Below, in pieces: positions 12,107 through 23,700 of a stretch of 64,000 bases of DNA. The notes beneath the pieces were generated by a model. The model did not search any database, had not been told where the DNA came from, and was given only the letters and a program-made list of their open reading frames with translations. The position numbers and the translations under genes are program-made. Every line of letters begins with the position of its first letter. Position 1 is the stretch's first letter. This DNA is from Camillea tinctor (Eukaryota > Ascomycota > Sordariomycetes > Xylariales > Xylariaceae), in NCBI GenBank assembly GCA_022578605.1, contig MU394056.1:124001-188000 (forward strand), in the 5' to 3' direction.

Positions 12107-13607
12107 TTACGCAGCTTCTACTGCGCTTTCCTTAGTATCAACCTTCTTGGCAGGAGGTTCGCCTGAGGCCTTGTCCTCATCCCGGGATCGTTTGCCATTT
12201 GTCTGGCTTTCGCTGTTCTCGTAGGTCTTGGCCTTAGCCTTCTCTTCCTCAATGATCTTTGCCCCCTCCTTGCTTGTATGAATGGTTGGGCGACCATCAC
12301 CTTTTGGTTGAGCGGCCTTGTCCTCCTTTGATCCATTGTCACCATTCTCGTGGCCATCCCGGCCGCGTCCGTTGAAGTTACCCCGACCGCGCCCACGACC
12401 ACGGCCACGACCACGGCCGCGCTGGTCCCGGTCTCGACCACGCCGATCCTCGAACCCGCTACGCTGATCTTCTTCCCGACGCTTCTTCCAATCATTGGAG
12501 TCGACACCTTGGTGGCCACCTCGGTGATTGCCGCGCTTCTGGCGGAAGTTGCTGCCGCCTCGAAACTTGCGTCCTCCGCTCAGGTTGAGAGTTCCATCTC
12601 TAATAGCTTCTGACTTCTGCTTCATATAGTCTAGCTTCCACATGATGAGAAGTGGGTGGCCTTTCCAGGTCGGCTGAGGGTCCAGTGCCATAAACTTCTC
12701 GGCCGTTTCCTTGTCACTCCACTCCACAAAGACGGAGCCCTTGAACGGCCTCTTGGGGGGATCGGCTCGCCGAAGACGAACAGAGTCAAACTGGCCATAC
12801 TGGGAGAAGAATGCCTCGATATCGAACTGAGTTGAAGCTTCCTCATCACCGAAGCCCTTGACATAGATACTACGCTCCTCACGCTTGTTACGTTTCTTGG
12901 GATCGAAGGCATGTTTTCGTCGAATGGTTTCCTCGCCTTCGGGACCCTCGACAACCAGCTGGTGACTGGCCTTCAGGGCGGTGACAACAGCGGAGTAGGG
13001 TTTGAAACGGCGCATACGACCGAAGTTGCAAATTAGCTTAAGGGGTACGGGCTTGTTGTCTTCACCACCCGTGTTCTCCCACATGAACTTGTCTTCTGGA
13101 AGATTGCTGTCGCCGAAGTAGAACTCGACCTGGAATCACCAAGTTAGCACAAAAAATAAAGGGAAGAATTCAAAGAATTACAGAGTTTAGTCAACTTACT
13201 TGTTTGCGGATAGCATCAGGGTTGTCAGTTTCGGCAAGAGTAGAGGGATCTGACTTTGTTTTCTTATTCTCCGGATTGTTGCTACGGCGCTGGATCCGTA
13301 GCATTCCCTCGGGTGGGTTATAGATGGAAGGACCTGATTTCTCAGTGGTCTCTTTGGTTGTGGCTTCAGGTGCCTCGACAGCATCTTCAGCTTTGGCATC
13401 TGGCGCATCAGTGGTGTTCTCTTCTTTGGCGTTGTCCTCTTCAGCAGGGGCATCTGTCTTTGGCTCCTCTGCCTTTGGCTCCTCCGTCTTTAGCTCTGTC
13501 TCTGGCTCCGGTTGGGGGGATTGAACAGTGGGAGCCTCGTCGGCAGGGGCTTCAGCTGCGACAGGAACGTCAACAACCTCAGCAGGTTTGGTATCTTGGT
13601 CGCTCAT
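12107..13607 (-). CDS. lhp1: La protein homologue (Lhp1/Sla1), RNA chaperone
   Basis: Nuclear La protein that binds 3' UUU-OH ends of RNA polymerase III transcripts and guides tRNA and snRNA maturation. Minus-strand exons are 13200-13607 and 12107-13129 (476 aa), phase 0. The first about 100 residues are acidic and Ala/Glu/Pro-rich. The La motif starts at the end of exon 1 and crosses the intron (AIRKQ then VEFYFGDSNLPEDKFMWE). An RRM follows (SIYVKGFGDEEAS... FKGSVFVEWSD). The C-terminal tail has an RGG-like stretch with alternating Arg-Gly (about residues 350-380) and a basic segment GKRSRDED. The acidic N-terminus and long RGG tail make it longer than yeast Lhp1 but normal for filamentous fungi. 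Confidence 0.9.
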
Positions 13608-15135
13608 GATGGCGACAAGGAATGGGGAGCTAGGTAATTGGCGTTTAGTTAGCAAGGAAAGGGAATGGGAGAAATGGAGCAGTAGTAGACCTCGTAATAT
13701 TTTGGAAAGGAAAAGAAAAGAAGAAGAAAATTGGTGAGAAGGTGAGAAGAAAGGGAATAAATGTGAGTCTTAGCGGGGCAAAGAGTCACAGCGGGGGATG
13801 CATTCAATGTTGATAATGTGGAACAACTTACCAAGAAATTAAACAAGATGTCCTGACTTGTTCATATAAGAATGGGTATTCGGTACTGAAGGGCGTAACT
13901 TTCTTGTTGTTCTTTTGACTTATTTGTAGAAGAGAAGAAGAAGAGAAAAAAAAAAGAAAAGAAGAATTTGGAGAAATAGACTAAAAAGTTGTTTCGATAA
14001 GAAGGAAGCTTCACAGTCGCCTAAGGTACCTTAGCTGCGTGGGGAGGTACCTATTGTAGTGTACATTAGCTTCCTGCCTCAACTAAAATCAATCTGGATG
14101 GCCCATAGAAATCTTTTTCTGCGCACCAATTAAATAAAGTTAACTTTCTGTTAGCCCCGCTAGCGAGTCCCCACCTTGCCCTCCTTGGGAGTTGCCGGCA
14201 GTGGAACAAGTGTTGTCCCGATTTTATGTGGTGCTTAAGTATGTATTTCTAGCGGAGCTGCATCGACGCGAACACAACCGCGATTGCAGCGTACACTAAC
14301 ACCAAATTGGTATAAGCTCAGGTGATCGATGCACACTACCTGGTCTGATATGTATGTAGGCTGGTACGTAAAGTACCTTAACTTAGCTGCTTAGGTACCT
14401 ACGTGGTAGTAGTCCGATAAGTGATAACCTCCTCTTAGTACTGAATACCTTCTACTAAGACAACGCTTGTGATAAATAACCTTTTTTCCTTTTACTGCCC
14501 CCTTTTTTTATTTGTAAAAATTGAAAGGGGTAGTGGAGGTGTTGGCGGTAAGAGGATTTTGGCCATATAGAAGGATAGGTAGGCAATGGATTCCGGAGGG
14601 GCACGAAGAACGTGTAAATAGGTAAATGAAGGCGTGCCATGATTTATATCAAGAGCATCATAATATAGAATATATGCCTAGTTACATACTAAATTTCTTG
14701 ACTAGGGAGACTTATAGCAATTTGATTGTCACCCGTCAAATCTTCTTAACCAAGTAACCTATCAACATTTCACAGAGTCAAGTGAAATTGATACATCGGT
14801 TATCACATTCATACAGCTAGGGTTTACCATTTCATCAATGAGCCTCGAGAACCCATATACTCAGTAGTATTGTATAATATGAAAAAAAAGAAAAAAGAAA
14901 AAAATCATCGAGCAACGGTAAAGACCCGTTATGTGACAAACATACTATCTAAAGTAATCATTCCCTAAGTTTAGCATTACGAATAAGTCCTTAGTTAAAT
15001 TTATAATATGAGAGAATATTATGGGCAGAAGGTAGTTCTTGTTAAGCAATAGCTAGATCTCAGCTTTATTCAGCCACCCCTTAATTGCTGTGTTCCTCCA
15101 ATCCAGATCCAGCTGAGGGTATCGTAACTATACTA
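13608..15135. other. gene-free region upstream of La
   Basis: The first 350 bp are the purine-rich (on plus) leader of La. The rest is AT-rich, with TAGGTACCTA-like words at about 14020-14050 and 14370-14405 and poly-A/G runs. The short open frames show no domain. I see no gene. Confidence 0.6.
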
Positions 15136-15529
15136 CTATCCTAAGGGGGGTCCGTTGGTTTCGTGAATGATCCATGAGACTTGAGTTGTCATTGGCACAG
15201 CGGAGCCTGAGCCTTTCCCCGTCACAGCAATGGGTTTTCCTGGTGTCATTAAGTGGTTGTTCGGGTCGAGAACATGCGAAAGGATATCAGCGATGTTCTG
15301 GCTTCCGATTCTGCATGATACATGTTGATTAGCACCCGGGAAAACTTCATACCTATCGCGGAGACGCCTAACTAGAAAATTGAGAAGACGAGCTTTGGTT
15401 GAGGGGGAGATACTTCACGACATCTCTGATTTGGTCGTTTAAGACGAGTGAGACAGTACAGTCGCCGTAGATAGCAACATCATATTGCTCGTTTGTCTTC
15501 CACTCGGACGCATGGTAGTAACCCTGGTC
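15136..15529 (-). pseudogene. 3' remnant of an unrecognised gene
   Basis: Two minus-strand coding blocks, 15414-15529 and 15136-15310, join through a 103-nt GTATCT...CAG intron into 96 codons ending in TAG. The translated text looks like real protein: DQGYYHASEWKTNEQYDVAI, then GDCTVSLVLNDQI, then after the intron KIGSQNIADILSHVLDPNN and GKPIAVTGKG. An acceptor-like TAG sits right before the first block, but no upstream exon with a start or signal peptide is visible. The gene is therefore either 5'-truncated or has an exon I cannot recognise. The transposon at 15961-16174 lies 430 bp upstream and could mark the disruption. I do not recognise the family. Confidence 0.4.
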
Positions 15530-17734
15530 CTACATTTTGGAACTTGGGCGTCAGGGGGAGTCTAGGTTCTTCGATGCTAGTCTGCTCGGGACACGTGCTA
15601 TGCAATGGTGAGGTTCGTCTACCTCATATACCTCTCTTTTTTTTTTTCTTAACAGAGACCGCGTATCTTAAAAATAGCGTCTCCGCGTGATGAGATTCAT
15701 CGGTCCGTGAGTTGTTATAAGTGAATTATACATTCTGGTATTCGCTACATGCATGTAGGAGAACCTCTTGGCTAGGCACATTATGTTACGCCTATATGCC
15801 ATCAATCTTGCGGAATGATTCACTTTACTCCAGAGAAACAATCTAATGGGCGAAGAGACTAGGTTGGGGAGAAAAATGATATGTAAGATAAGACCAGTAA
15901 TATTGTGCGTTTTGGTTTCTTTTATTGACAAAGCCTCGTCACGCATATGATCTATAGCTACCGCATTATTTTAGGAAGTTAAAGACTTGGCAGTGGAGTC
16001 TTTTATGGAGCATGATTGGTACGTAATCAATGATCTACGTTACCATTTTGAACCTCAGTGTATGGTTGGCTCCGTAATATAACCTGGAACTGATCAGCCT
16101 GGTAACATATATGATTGGTGGCTGCTGGGGCAATGACTCCACTGCCAAGTCTTTAACTTCCTAAAATAATGCGGTAGTATTCGTAATGCCATGTACAAAT
16201 AAAACAAAAGTGTTGACCCCTAGTTTAGTTCGCGGCTTATTCAATCAGATCGCAGCGATTCCAATTTCCCACCAAGAAAGTCAATAATCTGCGAAAGGAA
16301 TTCCTAAAATGCGTGCTGGTTGCTCAGCTCGGTCAAGCGGGGCGACTGGGAAGCGGGATAGGTATGTTATGTACCTCAGGCTCGGTCTCGGTCTTGGGCT
16401 TAGTACGTGGTTAAGAAAAGATTATCATTCGTCGAAGAAAATTAACTCTAAAATGCCAGTTGCATTATGTAGTACTGTAGATTCTCTTTTTAATGTCCTC
16501 AATGTGCTTGCCTATCACTTCTACACTATCATGCTCCAATTACCTATCGCACATACTAAAACGCTGCTAACTTAACGCCCCAAGTTGCGGGGGGGATCCC
16601 TGGGTTTGGAAAAGTAAAACCTCTCCCTCCATCCACCCCACCAATCGTGTGCTGGTTGTTCCCAAGCAACATTGAACTTAAAAGTGTGTAAGTAGCTGAC
16701 TAATAGTGCCCCATGTCATCATCCCGCATACAGGTTCTGTACATGGCTTCGGGACCTGGGGGGTACCTATACCCCTTAAGTATTACTCACCGATCCTGCT
16801 TTTGCGGGCATTTTCATGTTACAGTCCGACTTTGTCAGGGTCTTACCCGCACCTTGACGCATACATTACTACCTCCAATACCCAATATCAATTAATCTAA
16901 CCTACAACCTTTCCTTTTTTTTGCGAACCGAAGCCGGCCTTTCTATTGTCACGATACTTTTTTTAACATAACCTAGTAAACAGAAGAAGAAAAAATAAGC
17001 ATGTAAGAAAGAGAAAAGAAAGGAAAAGAAAAACAAAAAGAAAAAAGAAAAGGAAGACAGACAGTTATGCATGTGTTGATGCATGTGTGTTGAGGGCAAA
17101 ACTTATAAAACAGCTTTTCTCACATCTGGTTGGCACACAACCACCTACACATACACACATACACATACACCGCTCTCGATAATGTCGGCTCGTCCGTTCT
17201 ATTCCTATGTGCTGCAATATTCGATTATAGAATTTATATCACGAGGAATAATCACGGCGGCGTACCACGGCTGATCCGGGATTCTTGCGTCTGTCTGTCT
17301 CTCAGCATTGACCAGACATATACATATACATATACAACTATCTCCAACTTTACTTATTACTGTTACTACCTACCTACATACATACATACCGGGACCTTTA
17401 CCTGACATCACCCAATCGAATCATAAGCCTGGGTCTACTCCTAGACTAAAAGGTATAGGTATAGGTATAGGCCAGGTACGGTACATTCGAGACACATACG
17501 CGCGCTATAAGGGACCACAACCATCGATCTATTCATCCAATCGTCTATTCGCCCATCCCATCCAAATAAATTCAAATCCATTAAATCCCTTCCATCTACA
17601 TACTACTGTTCGCCGTTACGGAAAACCTATCCCCGGTCCCGCGCAACTAAACCCATCTTACTTATTATCATATATCTATTCTATCCACCTTTTGTTAGTA
17701 AACCATAAGTTCGCATGTCTTTTTCTAACCAACA
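15530..17734. other. gene-poor region with a transposon insertion
   Basis: It contains the inverted-repeat element described separately (15961-16174) and the leader of the NirA-like regulator. From 17100 onward there are CA/TA-type repeats (about 17140-17170 and 17310-17330), a GTATAG repeat (about 17452-17471) and C-rich sequence without ATG codons close to the start. A long open frame across 17308-17853 begins without ATG and is low-complexity, so I do not call it. Confidence 0.55.
15961..16174. mobile_element. MITE with perfect 40-bp terminal inverted repeats, TA target site
   Basis: Bases 15961-16000 are the exact reverse complement of 16135-16174. The termini begin CCGCATTATTTTAGGAAG and are flanked by TA on both sides (15959-15960 and 16175-16176). 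The 134-bp interior has no open frame. Size, perfect termini and TA flanks fit a non-autonomous Tc1/mariner-type (Fot/pogo-like) element, so it would need a transposase supplied elsewhere. The flanking CTA/TAG is itself palindromic, so the exact end could be shifted by up to three bases. Perfect identity of the arms argues for a recent insertion or little point mutation since. Confidence 0.85.
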
Positions 17735-20728
17735 ATGGACGGCTCCAATCTGTCAAACTTATCCAACCTGCAATCGCAATCGCAATTATCCTTGAGTTCG
17801 GGTCCAGCCTTTGCCCACTCGTCCGCCCCCCCTCCTACCAAGAAGAAATCTAGGAGGGGCGGGGACCCCTCGATGCAGAAAAGGCGTTGTGTGAGCACGT
17901 ATGTGAGACCCATCTTCTTCTTCTTCTTCTTCTTCTCTCTCCTTCTTTACACTCTTGCTCTTGGCTTGTTCTTGGCTTGTTGTAATCGTCTATCCATACA
18001 TATCATATATATTATGTATATACATACCTAGGTATATATATACCATGTATACAACCCCCTAGTTACCCACTTTGTTTACTTCCCACCCCCCTCCCCCTGC
18101 AGCTCTGGAGATCGTTCTCGCTGATCCCATTCACCGTACCGAATAGAGCATGTATAGCCTGTCGTCGACGTAAAAGTAAATGTGATGGGGCCTTACCGAG
18201 TTGCGCCGCATGCGCAAGCGTATACGGCACCGAATGCATCTACGACCCTAACTCGGACCACCGGCGAAAGGGCGTCTACCGGGAGAAGATTGATAGTATG
18301 AAGGCACGGAATTCCACCCTCCAGATCCTTATCGAGGCCATACTCAATGCGAACGAGGAAGATGTCCCCGAAATCGTGAGAAGAATCCGTACTTGTGATA
18401 GCTTGGACTCCGTAGCTGAGTCGATACTGAAACAAGAGATCAGCAGCGGGGGCATAGAGGATGACGCGCAGGTAGAAGACGACTACACGACGGATATGCC
18501 CATCGAGGGCGAAAGAGACCTGGCGCGTAAGATGGGAGAGCTCCGACTTGAGAACGGATCAACGCGATTTATTGGCGGCACCTCGCACCTGATACATTGG
18601 GATATCATGGGTGCCCCGAATACCGAACAAGCGACCGAAGATATGAGCGTAACCGACGTCGACCCCGTCTTGAGCTGGACCGACGTCACTAAAGACCGCT
18701 CCGTCATAATCCACCTTCTCAACATGTACTTTAACTGGCACTACCCTTATTTTACTACCCTGTCTCGGGGCTTGTTCTATCGCGACTTTCTCCGGGGCAA
18801 GCGGAACATCGCGCCGCACAAAACCGCGTACTGCTCCTCCCTCCTGGTGAACGCGATGCTGGCCCTCGGTTGTCATTTTACCGATGCCCCAAGCGCGTTT
18901 GCCGTGGCCGGAGATAGTTGGACTAAAGGCGACCATTTCTTCGGCGAGGCTAAGAGACTCATCGTCGACAATGACGAGTACGAGAAACCCCGGCTGGCCA
19001 CCGTCCAGGCTCTAGCGTTGATGTCCGTCCGGGAGGCTGGTTGCGGCCGCGAAGCTAAGGGCTGGGTGTATAGTGGTATGAGTTTTCGAATGGCCCAGGA
19101 CCTAGGGCTCAACCTGGATATCGGTGGTATTAAGAGCGACAGCGATAACCTGGACGAGCAAGAAGTCGATGCGCGGAGAGTTACTTTCTGGGGCTGTTTC
19201 CTCTTCGATAAGGCCTGGTCTAACTATCTCGGCCGGCTTCCTCAGCTCCCGAAGAATTCATATAGTGTCCCCAAGTACGACGTCTTCCCCGACGAAGATG
19301 CTGAGGCCTGGTGTCCTTATACCGATGCCGGTTTTGACGAGAGCGTCAAACAGCCATCACGAACTCGCACTATCGGGCTGCAACTGTCAAAGCTCTGTGA
19401 AATAAGTAGCGACTTGTTACTGTTCTTTTACCATCCGAGTCATATTGGACGGTCGAGTGGGAAATCGGTTGAGTTGAAGAAGCTGAGTGAGTTGCATCGA
19501 CGTCTCGAAGATTGGCGCAAAGAATTGCCTAAGGAACTTGAGCCAAAGGAGGGCCAGTTACCTAACGCTATATTAATGCAGTAAGTTCTGTTCTCGTGCT
19601 TTGGCTAGACTTCATGATTGTCCTCCCTGGCTGACTAGTTCTAGTATGTTCTTCCATCTTCAGTATATTCACCTGTTTCGGCCGTTCTTGAAATATGCAC
19701 CTAACGCGTCGCCATTGCCTCCTCACGTTTCCCCCCGGAGGATTTGTACAGCAAATGCAGGGGCTATATCTAAACTGATGCGGCTTTATAAAAAGATCTA
19801 TAACCTGCGCCAGATCTGCAATATTGCCGTCTATATGCTTCATTCCGCATGTACCATTCACATTCTCAACCTCCCTGAGAAAACTGCTAAACGTGACATT
19901 ATACACGGCGTGAAGCACCTTGAGGAGATTGCCGAGGACTGGCTTTGTGGACGGAGAACTCTCAGTATTCTCAGTGTCCTAGCTCGGAAGTGGAAGGTTG
20001 AGCTTCCAGAAGAAGCATCACATGTCTTGCAACGAACAGATGAGAAATGGGGCACCTTCAACACATCTGATGTTCCCTCTCCTCGGTCACACCATACCAT
20101 ATCTCCATCACCCCCGGTTGTGGGGGCCACATCACCGCAAATGATGGCTGAGGCGTACAGCCCTGCTAATTACAATGCTTCAGTCTCACCTTCACCGAAT
20201 GGCCCGGGATCTGCCATGTCGCCCGAGATGATGAATAGTCTCGCACCATCCCCTATCAGCTTCCCGACTAACATGCCAATGTCTAGTCACGCCATGAATA
20301 ACCCTGGGATTGTGGGTAATCCAATACCGCTAGGTCTTGGTGGGATAAACGATGCAAATTGGCAACCATCTACTCAGGCCATGCCTAATTACTCCCAGTC
20401 ATTCGCTCCCGTACCGACTACCGTAGCCTCTACCCAGCCTCCCCAGAACACTACACGGAGCATGGCTTCGACCTCTGCTTACGCTGTTGACGGCCAGGAT
20501 TGGTACCTCAAGGACAGCGTGAACTGGCAGTCCAGCTTCGATACGTGGAACATGGGCAGCGGGACTAGTAGTGGCATGTCGGACTCACCAATGTTTATGT
20601 TTGGCTCGAACCCAAGCCCTAACCCGGGCACCAGCGCAAGGCGATCACCAGCTGCGGTCGACTTCAGCATGGACAGTGTGAATAACTTGTCCTCGGTAGA
20701 CGGGTGGGGCTTGTCTAATCTCGACTAG
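17735..20728 (+). CDS. Zn2Cys6 transcription factor, NirA-type
   Basis: Exons 17735-17898, 18147-19580 and 19645-20728 give 893 aa. The first junction completes the zinc cluster: residues C57, C60, C67, C74, C77 and C85 (CX2CX6CX6CX2CX7C) in STACIACRRRKSKCDG. A basic segment TKKKSRRGG precedes it. The linker DHRRKGVYREKIDSMK with the following NSTLQILIEAIL segment is characteristic of the regulators annotated as nitrogen assimilation factor NirA. A fungal-specific middle homology domain follows at about residues 240-480. The last 250 residues are a Ser/Pro/Asn-rich, probably activating tail. NirA proteins activate nitrate and nitrite reductase genes, but paralogues of this family are common, so I leave the symbol empty. 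No nitrate gene lies nearby. The ATG was chosen because it is the first in a leader without upstream ATGs close by. Confidence 0.88.
17909..17937. repeat. CTT microsatellite in intron 1
   Basis: A run of about eight CTT units lies in the first intron of the NirA-like regulator, near its donor side. It forms part of a pyrimidine-rich tract and probably has no coding role. Confidence 0.6.
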
Positions 20729-23700
20729 ATTCACGGGAATGACGAGAATAGTGACGAGAGGAAGCACTTTTTTATATTATTCTTTTTGATGTGTGCTTTG
20801 GAAATTACATAGCATGGACGGCGTACACTTGAGCTCAGATATACGAAAACATGCGATTGGGGAAATAAAGGGGCGATGGATACCACTGGAAGAAACTCGT
20901 ATTTTGGAAGGGGTTTAGGAATACAGATTTATATACACATATGCTACAAAATGTGTTTATGTACTTTTGCGAAGCACGGAGGGTAGAAAGGGAAATGCAG
21001 CGGGGGGGATTTGTACGGGTAAGAGGAGTTTGTTAATACTCGTAGAATAGGGAGACGTAGAGACGCTGTGTAGAAAGAGACAATGACTATGGGAGATTGG
21101 AGTGGGTATTATCGAATTAACTGGATCACCTGCGATATGCTCTCGTTCGTAGACATAAACCTTGAGCGTGAGATCTTTTTGACACACGTATAGGGAGGAT
21201 GGGGAGAGCTTGGGAGTGGAGGGGTAGACTACGGCCATCTAGTATGGATCGATGGCTTGCTATGAGTGGTACGGTACAAAAGGGGTTTCTGTATGCCATC
21301 TTCTAGAGAAGACTCTGGTCTGGTCAACAGTCCGGCTCTGTCTACACGGTAGCTTGATTTTGATGTGGTTCTTTGAATGTAGCAGGAGGAAGATCACACT
21401 GTTAGAAAATCTCTTGGATCTATGTATAAAAGAGGTAGGTATGCATGGTGTATGATATTTAGACAACGTCGCAGACATGGCTCTATGGGCAGATGTTTCG
21501 AACTGGTATATAGAAGAGCTTTCCTAAGGAGATGCTGTAGAAAGGGACACCCCATAGCTAATGGTGGGAATGGGTAAACACAACATGTAGTTCAATAGCT
21601 AGGTAGGCATAGCTCGGATTTTGGACATGCCTAAAGTGATCGTGCCGTCCCCAGGTTATGTCTATGGAGAGTTGATATTCCGAGCATAGATAACAATCCT
21701 CTAATATCAGGCAATTCATCCCGAACCACTTGAAGTGAAACAGGAATGCATTACTTCCCCAGATGTTTCACTTCGCCTGCACTGATAAAACCTGGGGGAT
21801 TTATGCTAGTTGTAGCTTGGTGAAGATGTTGCTGTGAAGAACTGAGTGGCCAAGAGCTTGAGTTCTTAGGTGTGTTAGCAACTGGTGCTCTATAGGAAAG
21901 GCTATAGGTTACTAGTTATTTGCACTATATGCTAGCATGATATGATCTCATCTAGGATATACATCAGACTAGTAGCAGTTCCAAGATCTTGCCAACATCG
22001 GTCTGAGCTCCACCCCCAAGGTTCACGATCTCGACAAGATATGCCTATCAGTGGAACCCGGGGATGAAGTGGAGAAAGCTTGTCTAGAGGAACTTGGAGT
22101 CAAGTCAAGCTGTCATAAGTATCGAAGGAAGTGACAAGGCTTTGACAGCCCACATTCTAGTAAAGCTAACCGTTGAAGTATATTATAATTCTCCGGGATT
22201 GGAGAGAGAGGGGATACCCTGGGGAAATCAAAAAGAAAGGAAAGGGAACTATGATGTCGTTATGTTGACAACCCCTTCTAGAGGTGTTCATTAGAAACGG
22301 CACGTGGGAACAAAGGGGAAACAAGAACTAGGTATGATCTTCCGAAGAACCCTCCGTCTGAACTATGATGACGCATAAATAACTACCAGCCAGTCAAGAG
22401 GAGAGTTCAAAAAATCAAGGAGTAATGAGTTTGGACGAAAATGCGATATAACCTCAAGAGACAATGATGAAACCTTACCCGCCACGTGTATTGGAGGTAG
22501 TCAGAGTCCCTGCATGGGCAAAGGAACAAAAACAAGAGTGCTCAGTGAGTCAACCCTAAGTGATCGCCAATGCAGTACCTCCCGGACAAGGGAACCTGGG
22601 CCCCTGTTAAAAGACAGTCAAAAGCAATCCCTGTCTGCCCTGTCCCCTTCCCAGCTTGAATGACTCTGAAATGGGAGGCGTCATAACTGCCGAGGGCATA
22701 CGAGAATACTTAAGAACGAATTTAAGTGTGTGGAATGGCCAAGTCCGGACCCTAACTATCTCGGACCCGTCAAGAGATGACTAGATCATTTTCTGCTCGA
22801 GGTATTGGATGCTCCGCGGTAGAGATAATCTTCACCTGAAAGGGATCGAGAGGGTTGAAGAAGATGCCCCTAGTCCGGTTGCCCGGCGGAAGCAGAAAAG
22901 CTGCCAAGAAGTATATGGAGGATCACTCCGGTAGGGGAGAGGGCGTCTAGCTCGTAGGGAGGACATCAGGCGCCTGGTGCCGAAGAGTAAGTAAGCAAAG
23001 CTATTGGAATTCATACCCCCCCTACTTATTGTAAGCCTCCCCCTTCCTAGGTACTACCCCAGATCGCTGTTTGCCGAATGGACCCCTAGCCTGTCGGAGG
23101 AGCGTCTGATTTGGAAGCGAACCCGCCCTTCCTAGGTAGTATTTCATCTGAAAGATCGATTTCGCGTATGGCATTCTACTCTAGCCCTGATGGGGCTGGA
23201 TTCTCTGCACCTTGCACCTGAAGGCAGTGTGGAATTTGCACTACCTACTACCGAATGAAACATCGGAGCCTTTTAAGCATTTTGTGGAGAGGCTGCTGCA
23301 AGCGGTATCCCCTCGTCAAGTTGGGGAAGCGACTTGTGAGAAAGCAAAGGTATAGATAGACAGGCGTGATGAAGCGCTTAATATTGCATGGCAAAAGCTT
23401 GACGTAGTGTCCGGCGGTGGCGTCTATTCCATTTCGATCAGAAGCGTGTTGCCGACCCTGTGTCTTCTCGCGCTTATCGCCACTTAGTTACCTTATTCAT
23501 ATACTCTTCATACACTACCACTGGCTAGACTGGCGTATACGCATATGTGAGTGGAACATTAATATAGAATAATAAAGGACCAAACCACCAGCTTCCGATG
23601 ATAGGGTCGAGAAAGAGGGGAGAGCGGCTTTCAGCAGCTTCTTTGCTCCCCCTCCTTAAGATCTAGTTGCTAGAGATGTTGAAGTGTAAAAGAAAAAAAT

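Noticed and set aside
17308..17853. 181-codon frame across the leader and start of the NirA-like gene
   Set aside because: It has no ATG at its start and is made of simple-sequence repeats; the overlapping zinc-cluster frame is clearly the real gene.
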